16,951 nt of DNA from an uncultured Muribaculaceae bacterium. Lineage in GTDB: Bacteria > Bacteroidota > Bacteroidia > Bacteroidales > Muribaculaceae. Where the stretch lies: contig CAKUKR010000052.1 in assembly GCA_934663645.1 (NCBI GenBank), forward strand, positions 1-16,951. Reading direction: 5' to 3'. Made by a program: the position numbers and the translations under genes. The notes beneath the pieces are model-generated. The model had not been told where the DNA came from, ran no database searches, and saw nothing but the letters and a program-made list of their open reading frames with translations. Of this stretch, positions 7,693-15,535 are shown piece after piece. Position 1 is the first letter of the stretch, and every line of letters begins with the position of its first letter.

Positions 7693-10163
7693 AGCAATCC
7701 TCCTCCTTTATTTCCGCTTTCGACAGAATCGTTGTTGTCTATCGTGCTGTTCACACGCTTCACATCCTGGCGCAGGTTGCCGAAGTTCCATGTCAGCGAC
7801 ATGCCTACAGACCAGCTTTGCCGCCCGTACTTGCCGGTGGTTCTGATATCGTCTGTCTTGGTAGTGTACGACCAGTATGTGTGTTTCTCCAGCACGTTTG
7901 TGGCGTAGGCCGAGAGCGTCAGCGACTTGTCCTTGAGGAAATCCTGACTGAGTCCGAGGCCGTAGTAGTGCCAGCCGCCGTAGTTGCCTTGCAGGTTAGG
8001 CTGGTTGGAAGCCATGCCGCCGTATGCGTTGACGCGCATGTTCCAGGGCATGGAATAGCTCCAGTTGGCGTTGAAGTCACCACGCCATCCCGAATTGTAG
8101 AGGTTCATCGGCTTCACGTCAAAGTCGCTGTAAGCCACAGTGCCGTTTATGCTCGCAGCCATGCGCGGGGTAATGTTCCAGTTGATGAAGGCGTTGAGCG
8201 AAGTCTCCTGCTTGCGGCCTATGTTCATGCTTGTCTGGTAGATGATGCCGTCTTTCAGGTATGAGTATTCGCTGATGAGGTCGCTTATATTGGCGTATTC
8301 CAGGCGGAGGCTGTACGAGAAGTTGCCGGCATACGATGAATAACCCAGCGACACGTTGTTGCTGCGCTGTGAGGTCAGGTCAGGGTTGCCCTGACGCACA
8401 GTGTTTTGTGTCAGCGATAGCTGGTACGGATTCAGCTGCTCGATGGTCGGCCGGGATATGCGCATATTGTAGGCGACGCGCAGCACCGACATTGGCGAGA
8501 ATGAGTAGGAGAGGGAGGCGTTGGGTACAACGTCGTGGAGGCGAGACGAGAAGTCTTCGCGCCCGGCAGTGTAGAAGTCTACGCCGAGGTGAGTGTACTC
8601 GTATCTCAGCCCGGCAACTGCGGTCACTTTGCCGAAAGTGCCAGTGTATGCACCGTATGCCGCGCCGATGTTGCGGTATTGCTTCATGTCTACATAGTCG
8701 TCTTTGCTGTTGGTCAAGCTGTTGCGGTCAGCTCCGGCGAGCAACCAAGACTCGTTGCGGTTGTCGGTAAGCAGCACTTTCGCTCCTGCCTCGACAGTGT
8801 GCTTGTCGCTCAGCCTGTTGTGGTAGTCTATCTGGGTGGTATATTCGTTGTTGTTGGTGTTCATGTCCTGGAGCGTGGTGTTGTCAGCCATGTCCATGCC
8901 TGTGTAGTCATACTTGTCTTGGAACACCTTAAGCCGGAAGTGCTTCAGATTGTACTGGAAGCTGCCGACCAGCGTGTGGTCAGGGCGGTTGAACGAGTGT
9001 TGGTATGATACGTTTGCGGTGAGCGATGTCGTGTTGATGCCGCCGTCAGTGTCTGTCTTGAAACTCCACAGCGGAGTGCCGTTGCGGCTTTCCATTGTGG
9101 TCGTAGAGTTGATTAGCTGCTCGCCGGCGATGTGTTGCACGTCTGCGTTGACTGTGAACAGGTTGTTGGCGTTTGGCTCCCAAGACAGAGCCATATTGCC
9201 CTGTGTGAAGTCATACGCGTTGTCGCGCTTCACATATCCGTCTTCGGTCAACAGGTGGTTAATGTCGTCATTGAGGTATTCTGTTGTTGTCTGGCTGCTC
9301 CCTGAGCGTGCCAGCGGCCGTGAGTTGGCGTATGTCAGCGATGCGCTTGCGGTGACGTTGCGCACTTTGCCGCGTATGAAGCCCGAGCCTGACAGCCTGT
9401 CAGTGGCAACGCCGGCTGTAAGCGAGCCGCTGTAGCCGTCGGTGGTTGCGCTTGCAGATTCTTCGGTGACGATGTTCAGGATGCCGCCTGTTCCCTCTGC
9501 GTCATATTTCGCGCCCGGCTCTGTGAGTACCTCGATGCGCTTAATCGCGTTGGCGGGCATCGCCTTGAGCACGCGCTGAGGCTCGCTGTCAAACATCGGG
9601 TTGGGGCGGCCGTTCAGGTAGATGCGGAAATCTGTGTTGCCGTTCACACGGATGTTGTCCTGTCCGTCAACTGTCACCATCGGGACTTTGCGGAGCATCT
9701 CCAGAACGGTGCTGCTCTTTGCCACGGGGTCTTCCGATACGTTGTACTGCAGGTTTGCGCCGTCAGACACTACGAGCCGCTTGCGCACCGATACCGTCAC
9801 CTCTGACAGCATGGTCTCGTCTGGCTGCATAACCACGTCGCCAAGCACGTATGCGCTCTTGTCGGCTGTTACCAATACCGGCACTGTGAGGTCTTTCATG
9901 CCGAGGTACTCGAATGTCACGGTGTATTCACCGGGCTTGTCGAGCGTGAAGGAGAACACGCCGTCCATGTCTGTCACATAGTTTGCCAGCGGGTGTTCCG
10001 GTTGGTCTGCCGCACTGTATATATGGTATACGGTGGCGGGGCATGTATCGCCGTTGCTGTCGATTACTCTGCCGTTTATGGTGTATTGCGCTGACATAGT
10101 TGCCGGAATGGCAAGTGCCAACGCAACTGCGGCTTGCTTGATAATGAAGTTGTACGAACCCAT
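7689..10163 (-). CDS. Outer membrane beta-barrel family protein (TonB-receptor-like)
   Basis: This is an 824-residue outer membrane protein. A signal peptide (about 1-25, ending ATMSAQ) is followed by a carboxypeptidase-regulatory-like domain (27-115, QYTINGRVIDSNGD...). A plug-like domain follows (about 118-235) with the typical LSEVTVSVRK, VLEMLRKVPMVTVDG, FRIYLNGRPNP and IKRIEVLTEPGAKYDAEGTGGILNIVT motifs. The rest is a long series of amphipathic barrel strands ending in SVGMSLTWNFGN, then a polar tail with terminal Gly residues. This matches the 'outer membrane beta-barrel family' of Bacteroidetes, related to TonB-dependent receptors; the transported ligand is unknown. No SusD partner is present, so it is not a Sus-type glycan locus. 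It is the first gene of an operon with padR and pspC. Confidence 0.93.
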   Translation of the reverse strand: MGSYNFIIKQAAVALALAIPATMSAQYTINGRVIDSNGDTCPATVYHIYSAADQPEHPLANYVTDMDGVFSFTLDKPGEYTVTFEYLGMKDLTVPVLVTADKSAYVLGDVVMQPDETMLSEVTVSVRKRLVVSDGANLQYNVSEDPVAKSSTVLEMLRKVPMVTVDGQDNIRVNGNTDFRIYLNGRPNPMFDSEPQRVLKAMPANAIKRIEVLTEPGAKYDAEGTGGILNIVTEESASATTDGYSGSLTAGVATDRLSGSGFIRGKVRNVTASASLTYANSRPLARSGSSQTTTEYLNDDINHLLTEDGYVKRDNAYDFTQGNMALSWEPNANNLFTVNADVQHIAGEQLINSTTTMESRNGTPLWSFKTDTDGGINTTSLTANVSYQHSFNRPDHTLVGSFQYNLKHFRLKVFQDKYDYTGMDMADNTTLQDMNTNNNEYTTQIDYHNRLSDKHTVEAGAKVLLTDNRNESWLLAGADRNSLTNSKDDYVDMKQYRNIGAAYGAYTGTFGKVTAVAGLRYEYTHLGVDFYTAGREDFSSRLHDVVPNASLSYSFSPMSVLRVAYNMRISRPTIEQLNPYQLSLTQNTVRQGNPDLTSQRSNNVSLGYSSYAGNFSYSLRLEYANISDLISEYSYLKDGIIYQTSMNIGRKQETSLNAFINWNITPRMAASINGTVAYSDFDVKPMNLYNSGWRGDFNANWSYSMPWNMRVNAYGGMASNQPNLQGNYGGWHYYGLGLSQDFLKDKSLTLSAYATNVLEKHTYWSYTTKTDDIRTTGKYGRQSWSVGMSLTWNFGNLRQDVKRVNSTIDNNDSVESGNKGGGLL
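7699..7709 (-). promoter_or_regulatory. Strong Shine-Dalgarno site for padR
   Basis: Read on the minus strand, AAAGGAGGAGG lies six bases before the padR ATG. The same bases encode the end of the barrel protein (Lys-Gly-Gly-Gly region). Bacteroidetes genes rarely carry such a site, and most starts in this window lack one. Confidence 0.7.
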
Positions 10164-10235
10164 ATTCTGTTGTTATGTTGTTGGTTTCAAATGTTTTGAA
10201 GGTGATTAGGCTGTGCCTTTCTCCCTTTCACGCTG

Positions 10236-10266
10236 CAAAGTTACTACTTTTTGTGGTACTATGCAA
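10236..10266 (-). promoter_or_regulatory. Bacteroidetes-type promoter of the barrel-padR-pspC operon
   Basis: On the minus strand the -7 box TAACTTTG (10236-10243) matches TAnnTTTG exactly. A TTG at 10264-10266, 20 bp upstream, fits the -33 element. The start of transcription would fall near 10225-10232, giving a leader of about 65 bases before the ATG at 10163. Confidence 0.75.
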
Positions 10267-10276
10267 TACATAGTAC
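10256..10276. promoter_or_regulatory. Dyad operator, candidate PadR site
   Basis: A perfect inverted repeat with 8-bp arms, GTACTATG and CATAGTAC, surrounds a 5-bp spacer (CAATA). It covers the -33 TTG of the operon promoter, so a bound dimer would block the polymerase. A second palindrome, CAGTACTG, at 10306-10313 shares AGTACTG with the outer edge of the dyad. PadR dimers bind dyads in their own promoters in other bacteria; the assignment here is from position. Confidence 0.65.
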
Positions 10277-10326
10277 TGAAAATATTTCGGTATTGTTGCG
10301 TCAAACAGTACTGCGGCGTATATAAA

Positions 10327-10367
10327 AATACGTCCAAAAATCTGATATTCAGACTTCTGGACGTATT
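10327..10367 (-). terminator. Rho-independent terminator of clpB
   Basis: This is a long hairpin: 10 perfect pairs (AATACGTCCA with TGGACGTATT), four pairs including two G-T wobbles, five more perfect pairs and an ATA loop. On the minus strand it is followed by TTTTTATA. It lies about 40 bp past the clpB stop codon and before the barrel-operon promoter. Confidence 0.85.
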
Positions 10368-10405
10368 GTCACTTATTCTATTTAATTTTTCTGTTGACGG
10401 AAGTG

Positions 10406-12997
10406 TCAGTCATTGCGGAACACGAGGTCGTCGCCTTGGCGGTCGATGACTATCGGGTGGTCGCGGTCTACCTTTTGCGCGAGGATGTCTTTTGACAGCT
10501 CGTTGAGTATCATGCGCTGTATGGTACGCTTGACAGGACGTGCGCCAAATTCGGGGTCATAGCCGTCCTCTGCGAGGAGTTCAACAGCTGAGGGTGTGAT
10601 GGTGAGTTTCACTCCGTTGGTGGCAAGCATCTTGCGTATGCCGCGTATCTGAAGCTCGACTATCTGCTGTATCTCCTTCTTGTCGAGCGGCGTGAACATC
10701 ACTATCTCGTCGATTCGGTTCAGGAACTCGGGACGGATGGTCTGTTTCAGCAGCTCGAGAACATCAGTCTTCGTGCGATCTATGGTCTCGTCGCGGTTGC
10801 TATCTGTCATCTTCTCGAAATTCTCGCGTATCATCTGCGACCCCATGTTGGAGGTCATGATGATTATGGTGTTCTTGAAGTTGACAAACCGTCCCTTGTT
10901 GTCAGTCAGGCGACCGTCGTCTAGCACCTGAAGGAGAACGTTGAACACATCCGGATGTGCCTTTTCGATTTCATCGAACAGCACCACGCTGTATGGCTTG
11001 CGGCGCACGGCCTCAGTCAGCTGGCCGCCTTCGTCATAGCCAACGTATCCCGGAGGCGCGCCGACCAGACGAGAGACAGAGTGCTTCTCCATGTATTCGG
11101 ACATGTCGATACGTGTCATAGCGTCTTCGCTGTCAAACAGGTAGTCTGCCAACGCCTTGGCCAACTCTGTCTTGCCGACACCCGTAGTGCCGAGGAACAG
11201 GAACGAGCCGATAGGGCGGCGTGGGTCGTTAAGCCCGGCACGTGAGCGGCGCACAGCATCTGCTACCGCACGTATAGCCTCATCCTGTCCGACTACACGG
11301 TGGTGCAGTTCCTCCTCGAGGTGCAGCAGCTTCTCCTTGTCGCTCTGTGCCATCTTCTTGACTGGAATGCCAGTCCAGCGGCTTACGATTTCCGCGATGT
11401 CGTCTGCATCGACCTCCTCTTTAATCAAAGCCCCGTCGCCCTGCAGCTCTTTCAGCTTGGCCTGGATGGACGTGTTCTCATCCTCCTTTTGCTTGATGCG
11501 CGAGTAACGTATCTCTGCCACCTTGGCATAGTCGCCGTCACGCTCGGCGCGGTCGGCCTCGAGTTTCAGCTGCTCGATGTCAATCTTGTTCTGCTGAATC
11601 TTGTTGATTTCAGTCTTTTCAGCTTTCCACTTGGCTTTGAGCGACTTTTCCTCGTCGCGGAGGTCAGCGAGTTCCTTGTCGATTTCAGCTATCTTGGCAT
11701 CGTTGCTTTCGCGTTTCAGAGCCTCACGCTCGATTTCGAGCTGCTTGATTTTGCGGGTTGCCTCATCGAGTGCTTGGGGCATCGAGTCCATTTCCAACCG
11801 CAGCTTTGATGCAGCCTCATCGATAAGGTCAATGGCCTTGTCGGGCAAGAAGCGGTCGGTGATGTAGCGTGTACTGAGCTGAACAGCGGCGATGATGGCC
11901 TCGTCTTTGATACGCACCTTGTGGTGGTTCTCATACCGTTCCTTCAATCCACGGAGTATGGATATTGAGGACATCTCGTCAGGCTCGTCCACCATTACCT
12001 TCTGGAAACGGCGTTCCAGAGCCTTGTCCTTCTCGAAATACTTCTGGTACTCGTCGAGTGTCGTCGCGCCGATAGAGCGGAGTTCGCCACGAGCCAATGC
12101 CGGTTTCAGGATGTTTGCGGCATCCATTGCGCCCTCGCCCTTGCCGGCGCCGACCAGTGTGTGTATTTCATCGATAAAGAGGATGATCTCGCCGTTGCTC
12201 TGCGTCACCTCGTTGACAATGGCCTTAAGACGCTCCTCAAACTCGCCCTTGTACTTTGCTCCAGCGACGAGCGCTCCCATGTCAAGCGAGTAAATCTGCT
12301 TTGACTTCAGGTTTTCAGGCACGTCGCCGCGTACTATACGGTGTGCGAGCCCTTCGGCTATCGCCGTTTTGCCAGTACCCGGCTCGCCGACGAGCATCGG
12401 GTTGTTCTTGGTGCGCCGTGACAATATCTGCAGCACACGGCGTATTTCCTCGTCTCGGCCGATGACAGGGTCGAGCTTGCCGCTGCGTGCGCGGTCGTTC
12501 AGGTTGATGGCGTACTTGCTGAGAGCCTGATATGTATCCTCGGCGCTCTGTTCGGTGACCTTGTTGCCTTTGCGCAGCTCGCGTATCGCCATTTCCAGCC
12601 CCTTGTCGGTTATGCCGGCATCCTTCAGAGCCTGTCCGGCCTTGCCGCTGCTGCGCAGTATGCCCATCAGCATTGCCTCGATAGACACGTATTCGTCACC
12701 CATCGACTTTGAGAAATCGACGGCCTTCTGCATAGCGTCGTTGGCGTCGCGGCTCAGGAACACGTCGCCGCCCGACACTTTGGGCAGCGAGCGGATGTCA
12801 GCCTCAATTGCGCCCTTGACAGAGTTCAGGTTGGCTTCCAGCTTTTGGAACACGAAGTTCACGATGGATTCACCCTCATCTATCAGTGCTTTCAGGATGT
12901 GAGACGGCTCAATCTGCTGCTGTCCGACACTTCGGGTCAACTCGATGGCCTTCTGTATCACCTCCTGTGATTTGATGGTAAAGTTGTTGAAATTCAT
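10406..12997 (-). CDS. clpB: ATP-dependent disaggregase ClpB
   Basis: ClpB is a hexameric cytoplasmic AAA+ chaperone that threads aggregated proteins through its pore together with DnaK. The product has 863 residues, close to E. coli ClpB. Order: Clp N-domain (1-145); AAA-1 with Walker A GEPGTGKT (204-211), Walker B ILFIDE (272-277) and pore loop GAKYKGE (246-252); coiled-coil middle domain (about 400-520) of charged heptads; AAA-2 with Walker A GTTGVGKT (603-610), pore loop GYVGYDEGG (650-658), Walker B VVLFDE (671-676) and sensor 2 GARPVKR (818-824). The middle domain and the absence of a ClpP-docking IG(F/L) loop separate it from ClpA and ClpC. The start at 12997 ([14 protein letters not shown]) is preferred to an upstream ATG at 13030 because it begins the conserved domain. 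I see no CIRCE element upstream. Confidence 0.97.
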   Translation of the reverse strand: MNFNNFTIKSQEVIQKAIELTRSVGQQQIEPSHILKALIDEGESIVNFVFQKLEANLNSVKGAIEADIRSLPKVSGGDVFLSRDANDAMQKAVDFSKSMGDEYVSIEAMLMGILRSSGKAGQALKDAGITDKGLEMAIRELRKGNKVTEQSAEDTYQALSKYAINLNDRARSGKLDPVIGRDEEIRRVLQILSRRTKNNPMLVGEPGTGKTAIAEGLAHRIVRGDVPENLKSKQIYSLDMGALVAGAKYKGEFEERLKAIVNEVTQSNGEIILFIDEIHTLVGAGKGEGAMDAANILKPALARGELRSIGATTLDEYQKYFEKDKALERRFQKVMVDEPDEMSSISILRGLKERYENHHKVRIKDEAIIAAVQLSTRYITDRFLPDKAIDLIDEAASKLRLEMDSMPQALDEATRKIKQLEIEREALKRESNDAKIAEIDKELADLRDEEKSLKAKWKAEKTEINKIQQNKIDIEQLKLEADRAERDGDYAKVAEIRYSRIKQKEDENTSIQAKLKELQGDGALIKEEVDADDIAEIVSRWTGIPVKKMAQSDKEKLLHLEEELHHRVVGQDEAIRAVADAVRRSRAGLNDPRRPIGSFLFLGTTGVGKTELAKALADYLFDSEDAMTRIDMSEYMEKHSVSRLVGAPPGYVGYDEGGQLTEAVRRKPYSVVLFDEIEKAHPDVFNVLLQVLDDGRLTDNKGRFVNFKNTIIIMTSNMGSQMIRENFEKMTDSNRDETIDRTKTDVLELLKQTIRPEFLNRIDEIVMFTPLDKKEIQQIVELQIRGIRKMLATNGVKLTITPSAVELLAEDGYDPEFGARPVKRTIQRMILNELSKDILAQKVDRDHPIVIDRQGDDLVFRND

Positions 12998-13141
12998 ATA
13001 GTAGTGCGTATATTGTTTCGTTTGTTGCATGTCGTGATTGCATAGCCGCTTTCATACGTCTTTTCCAATCATTCATACCATAAACACACCTCAACATGAA
13101 AAGTTTTGCACGTATGTATTTTTGTTACATTTTTATTCTGG

Positions 13142-13957
13142 TTAAAACTGCGGCTGGTTTGAGGCTCTGTATTCCTTGGGCGACATGCCCAGCAGCTTGC
13201 GGGCATAGCGTGCGAAGTAGGTCGGAGTAGAGAAGTCCATGCGTTCTGCTATCTGCGTGACAGACAGGTCGGTATTGTTGAGGTAGTTCTTGATTATAGG
13301 TGTTGCGTGTGCTTCTATATAATGTGACACGCTCTGACCTGTCAGGCGGCGTATGGTGTCTGACAGGTATTTCGCTGATACATTCAGCCGCTGCGCGTAG
13401 TAGGAGGGGGAGCGGTGATGCTCCGGAAGTCCAGACGCGAGCAAAGCCATGAAGGCTTTCAGCACGTACAGGGGGTGCTCATTGGCGGTGAACGAACCGC
13501 GCTGCGAGGAGTGGATCTCAAACAGGTCGTTCATCATGGTCAGTGACAGAGCGCCCATAATGCTTCGGTGGAATGTTAGGTGTGTCATGCCGATGCGCTG
13601 GCCGATGCGTCGCAGGTCGTCGTACAGCCATTGCACCTGTTCGGGGGTGGGTTTCAGGATCGGATTCTCGTACAGGCTTACGCTGCCCCCTATGCCGTAG
13701 TGGCTGCCTGGCAATTGCGACTCAAGAAATGCGCGGGGAGCGATATACGACAGGCTGCGGAAGTCTGCGGACGGACTAAGTGAGGCGATACGCTCTGGCG
13801 AACCAATGACTGCTACTTCGCGCTCGCGCAGCACAAACTCACGTCCGGCATAAAGGAATTTGACTTCACCTCGCAGACACAGTATGTGCGCCACCCAATT
13901 TTTCAGTTCCCAAAAGCGGATGTCCCCGATGTTTTCAGTGTATATCCAGTCGCTCAT
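13142..13957 (-). CDS. AraC-family transcriptional regulator
   Basis: This 271-residue regulator has an N-terminal cupin-like ligand domain (about 1-150) and a C-terminal double helix-turn-helix domain (about 166-268). The first helix-turn-helix is around SPSYYAQRLNVSAKYLSDTIRRLTG. The second is LSVTQIAERMDFSTPTYFARYARKLLGMSPKEYR, the classic AraC signature. The start at 13957 gives MSDWIYTENIGDI, the usual opening of this subfamily; a longer frame from 14053 adds a basic stretch that overlaps the promoter. A perfect -7 box lies five bases before the ATG. The gene is divergent from the aldo/keto reductase operon and probably controls it. The inducer is unknown. Confidence 0.93.
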   Translation of the reverse strand: MSDWIYTENIGDIRFWELKNWVAHILCLRGEVKFLYAGREFVLREREVAVIGSPERIASLSPSADFRSLSYIAPRAFLESQLPGSHYGIGGSVSLYENPILKPTPEQVQWLYDDLRRIGQRIGMTHLTFHRSIMGALSLTMMNDLFEIHSSQRGSFTANEHPLYVLKAFMALLASGLPEHHRSPSYYAQRLNVSAKYLSDTIRRLTGQSVSHYIEAHATPIIKNYLNNTDLSVTQIAERMDFSTPTYFARYARKLLGMSPKEYRASNQPQF

Positions 13958-13961
13958 GGTG

Positions 13962-13969
13962 CAAAGATA
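13962..13969 (-). promoter_or_regulatory. -7 promoter box of the AraC-family gene
   Basis: On the minus strand TATCTTTG matches TAnnTTTG exactly and is followed by CACC and the ATG. A clear -33 TTG at 19-21 bp upstream is not seen. Transcription would begin at or very near the A of the start codon, so the mRNA may be leaderless. The 12-mer TATCTTTGCACC occurs again at 16370 in the plus-strand promoter. Confidence 0.7.
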
Positions 13970-13978
13970 CTCATTTTG

Positions 13979-14011
13979 GCGCAATTTGTGACTGTTATTG
14001 CGCGAATTGTG
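13979..14011. promoter_or_regulatory. Candidate AraC-type operator (direct repeats 21 bp apart)
   Basis: GCGCAATTTGTG (13979-13990) and GCGCGAATTGTG (14000-14011) match at 10 of 12 positions and are spaced by 21 bp, two helical turns. That is the usual arrangement for AraC-family half sites. A perfect 7-bp inverted repeat, GCGCAAT...ATTGCGC (13979-13985 and 13997-14003), overlaps them. The site lies in the 115-bp gap between the divergent regulator and operon. I find no canonical -7 box for the plus-strand operon here. Confidence 0.6.
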
Positions 14012-14072
14012 GCGGAATTTTCTCGCTTGCCAGGCGTTATATGAATAAACCAAGCAACAAAAACACGATATT

Positions 14073-14927
14073 ATGGATACAGTAAAACTTTCAAACGGAG
14101 TGGAGATGCCGCTTTTGGGTTATGGTGTATACCAAATCGCTCCCGAGGACACAGAGCGTTGTGTGCGTCAGGCCATCGAGGTCGGCTATCGCAGCATCGA
14201 CACGGCACAGGCATATTTCAACGAGGCGCAGGTAGGCGAGGCTATCGCCGGCAGCGGCCTGAACCGTGACCAGATTTTCCTGACCACGAAAGTGTGGATA
14301 AGCAATGCCGGTGAGCAGAGAGCTGCGGAGAGCATACGCGAGAGCCTTCGCCGTCTGCGCACTGACTACATTGACCTGCTGCTGATACACCAGCCGTTCA
14401 ACGACTACTACGGCACTTGGCGCGCCATGGAGGATGCGTATAGCAAAGGCCTCGTGCGTGCTATCGGCGTGAGCAATTTCTACCCCGACCGCTTCATCGA
14501 TCTGTGCGGCTTCAGCGAAATCAAGCCTATGGTCAACCAGGTGGAGACTCATGTGTACAACCAGCAGGTGGAGGCGCAGAAGATAATGGCAAAATACGGG
14601 TGCGCCACCATGGCATGGGCTCCGCTGGCAGAGGGCAGAAACGGTCTGTTCACAGACCCGGTGCTTCAACAGGTTGCCGCAAAATACGGCAAGACAGCTG
14701 CGCAAGTGGCTTTGCGTTGGCTGGCACAGCGGCAGGTCATCGCCATTCCCAAAACGACGCATCGTGACCGCATGGAGCAGAATTTCGACATCTTCGACTT
14801 CTCGCTCTCCGATGAGGATATGGCTCTGATAGCTACGCTTGACTTGCAGAAGAGCCAATGGTTCTCACACTGCGATCCGGCGCAGGTCGAGCAGTTTGTC
14901 GAGTGGGGCAAAAACGTGAGACCATGA
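14073..14927 (+). CDS. Aldo/keto reductase
   Basis: This 284-residue NAD(P)H-dependent reductase of the AKR superfamily acts on aldehydes and ketones in the cytoplasm. The catalytic tetrad is complete: D43 (SIDTA), Y48 (QAYFNE), K73 (LTTKVW) and H106 (LLLIHQP). The cofactor end is visible as AIPKTTHRDRMEQNF (224-238), with K227 placed to bind the NADPH phosphate. The length and the opening VKLSNGVEMPLLGYGVYQI are typical of the 2,5-diketo-gluconate-reductase-like group. Substrate cannot be told from sequence. The start follows a divergent AraC-family gene by 115 bp. The stop codon overlaps the start of the flavodoxin gene (ATGA), so it is the first gene of a three-gene operon. Confidence 0.95.
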   Translation: MDTVKLSNGVEMPLLGYGVYQIAPEDTERCVRQAIEVGYRSIDTAQAYFNEAQVGEAIAGSGLNRDQIFLTTKVWISNAGEQRAAESIRESLRRLRTDYIDLLLIHQPFNDYYGTWRAMEDAYSKGLVRAIGVSNFYPDRFIDLCGFSEIKPMVNQVETHVYNQQVEAQKIMAKYGCATMAWAPLAEGRNGLFTDPVLQQVAAKYGKTAAQVALRWLAQRQVIAIPKTTHRDRMEQNFDIFDFSLSDEDMALIATLDLQKSQWFSHCDPAQVEQFVEWGKNVRP

Positions 14928-15535
14928 GAATGAAGACATTTGCAGCAGCACTGTCGGCAGCTGTGTTTTTCACCTTGCCGGCGTGCGGACAGACACAAAA
15001 CAGAGATAACAAGATGAATACTAACAGCAAAAGCCTTGTTGTGTACTTCTCCCGTGCTGACGAAAACTATGCCGTCGGCAATATCACGGAGGGCAACACT
15101 GCCATTATCGGCAAGATGATTGCCGAGCAAGTAGGCGCAGACACATTCAACATACAGCCAGCCCAGCCATATCCGGCTGAATATGACCCATGCACAGCGG
15201 TCGCCAAGACTGAGAAGGAGACAAACGCGCGTCCGGAGATTATAGGCGACGTGAATGTAGAGGCATACGACACTGTATACATAGGCTATCCGATATGGTG
15301 GGGCGATGCGCCGATGCCCGTATATACCTTCATCGAGCGGCACGACTGGAGCGGCAAGACAGTCATACCGTTTGTAACGCACGAGGGCAGCGGCGTTGCC
15401 GGCTCTGACTGGCTTATAGGGGCTGCATGCAAGGGTGCGACAATCGGCAAACCCTTTGAAATCTACGGACACGTAGCGCAGCAACAGCGCGACAAGGCTC
15501 GCGAAGCTGTAACCAAGTTCCTCAACAAACAATAA
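14924..15535 (+). CDS. Flavodoxin-like protein, putative lipoprotein
   Basis: This 203-residue FMN-binding flavodoxin-fold protein probably belongs to the Flavodoxin_4-like family. The core begins at about residue 37 with SLVVYFSRADENYAVGN, then GNTAIIGKMIAEQVGADTF, the strand VYIGYPIWWGDAPMPVYTFIE (118-138) that packs on the flavin, and PFVTHEGSG (149-157). Residues 1-21 (MRMKTFAAALSAAVFFTLPAC) look like a lipoprotein signal with Cys21 as the lipid site, although Pro in the lipobox is unusual. If read, the protein would sit in the envelope. An internal ATG at residue 31 (MNTNSKSL) would give a cytoplasmic form. The upstream start is favoured by the 4-bp ATGA overlap with the aldo/keto reductase gene. 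The next gene starts at the base after its stop. Confidence 0.88.
   Translation: MRMKTFAAALSAAVFFTLPACGQTQNRDNKMNTNSKSLVVYFSRADENYAVGNITEGNTAIIGKMIAEQVGADTFNIQPAQPYPAEYDPCTAVAKTEKETNARPEIIGDVNVEAYDTVYIGYPIWWGDAPMPVYTFIERHDWSGKTVIPFVTHEGSGVAGSDWLIGAACKGATIGKPFEIYGHVAQQQRDKAREAVTKFLNKQ

Noticed and set aside
12998..13141. Heat-shock element (CIRCE or sigma-32 type) for clpB
   Set aside because: I searched by eye for TTAGCACTC-N9-GAGTGCTAA and for a clear -7 TAnnTTTG box in the clpB leader and found neither.
14293..14301. Perfect DnaA box in reverse (TGTGGATAA)
   Set aside because: It is a lone copy inside the aldo/keto reductase, encoding the conserved KVWIS segment, 8 kb from dnaA. A chance match is likely.
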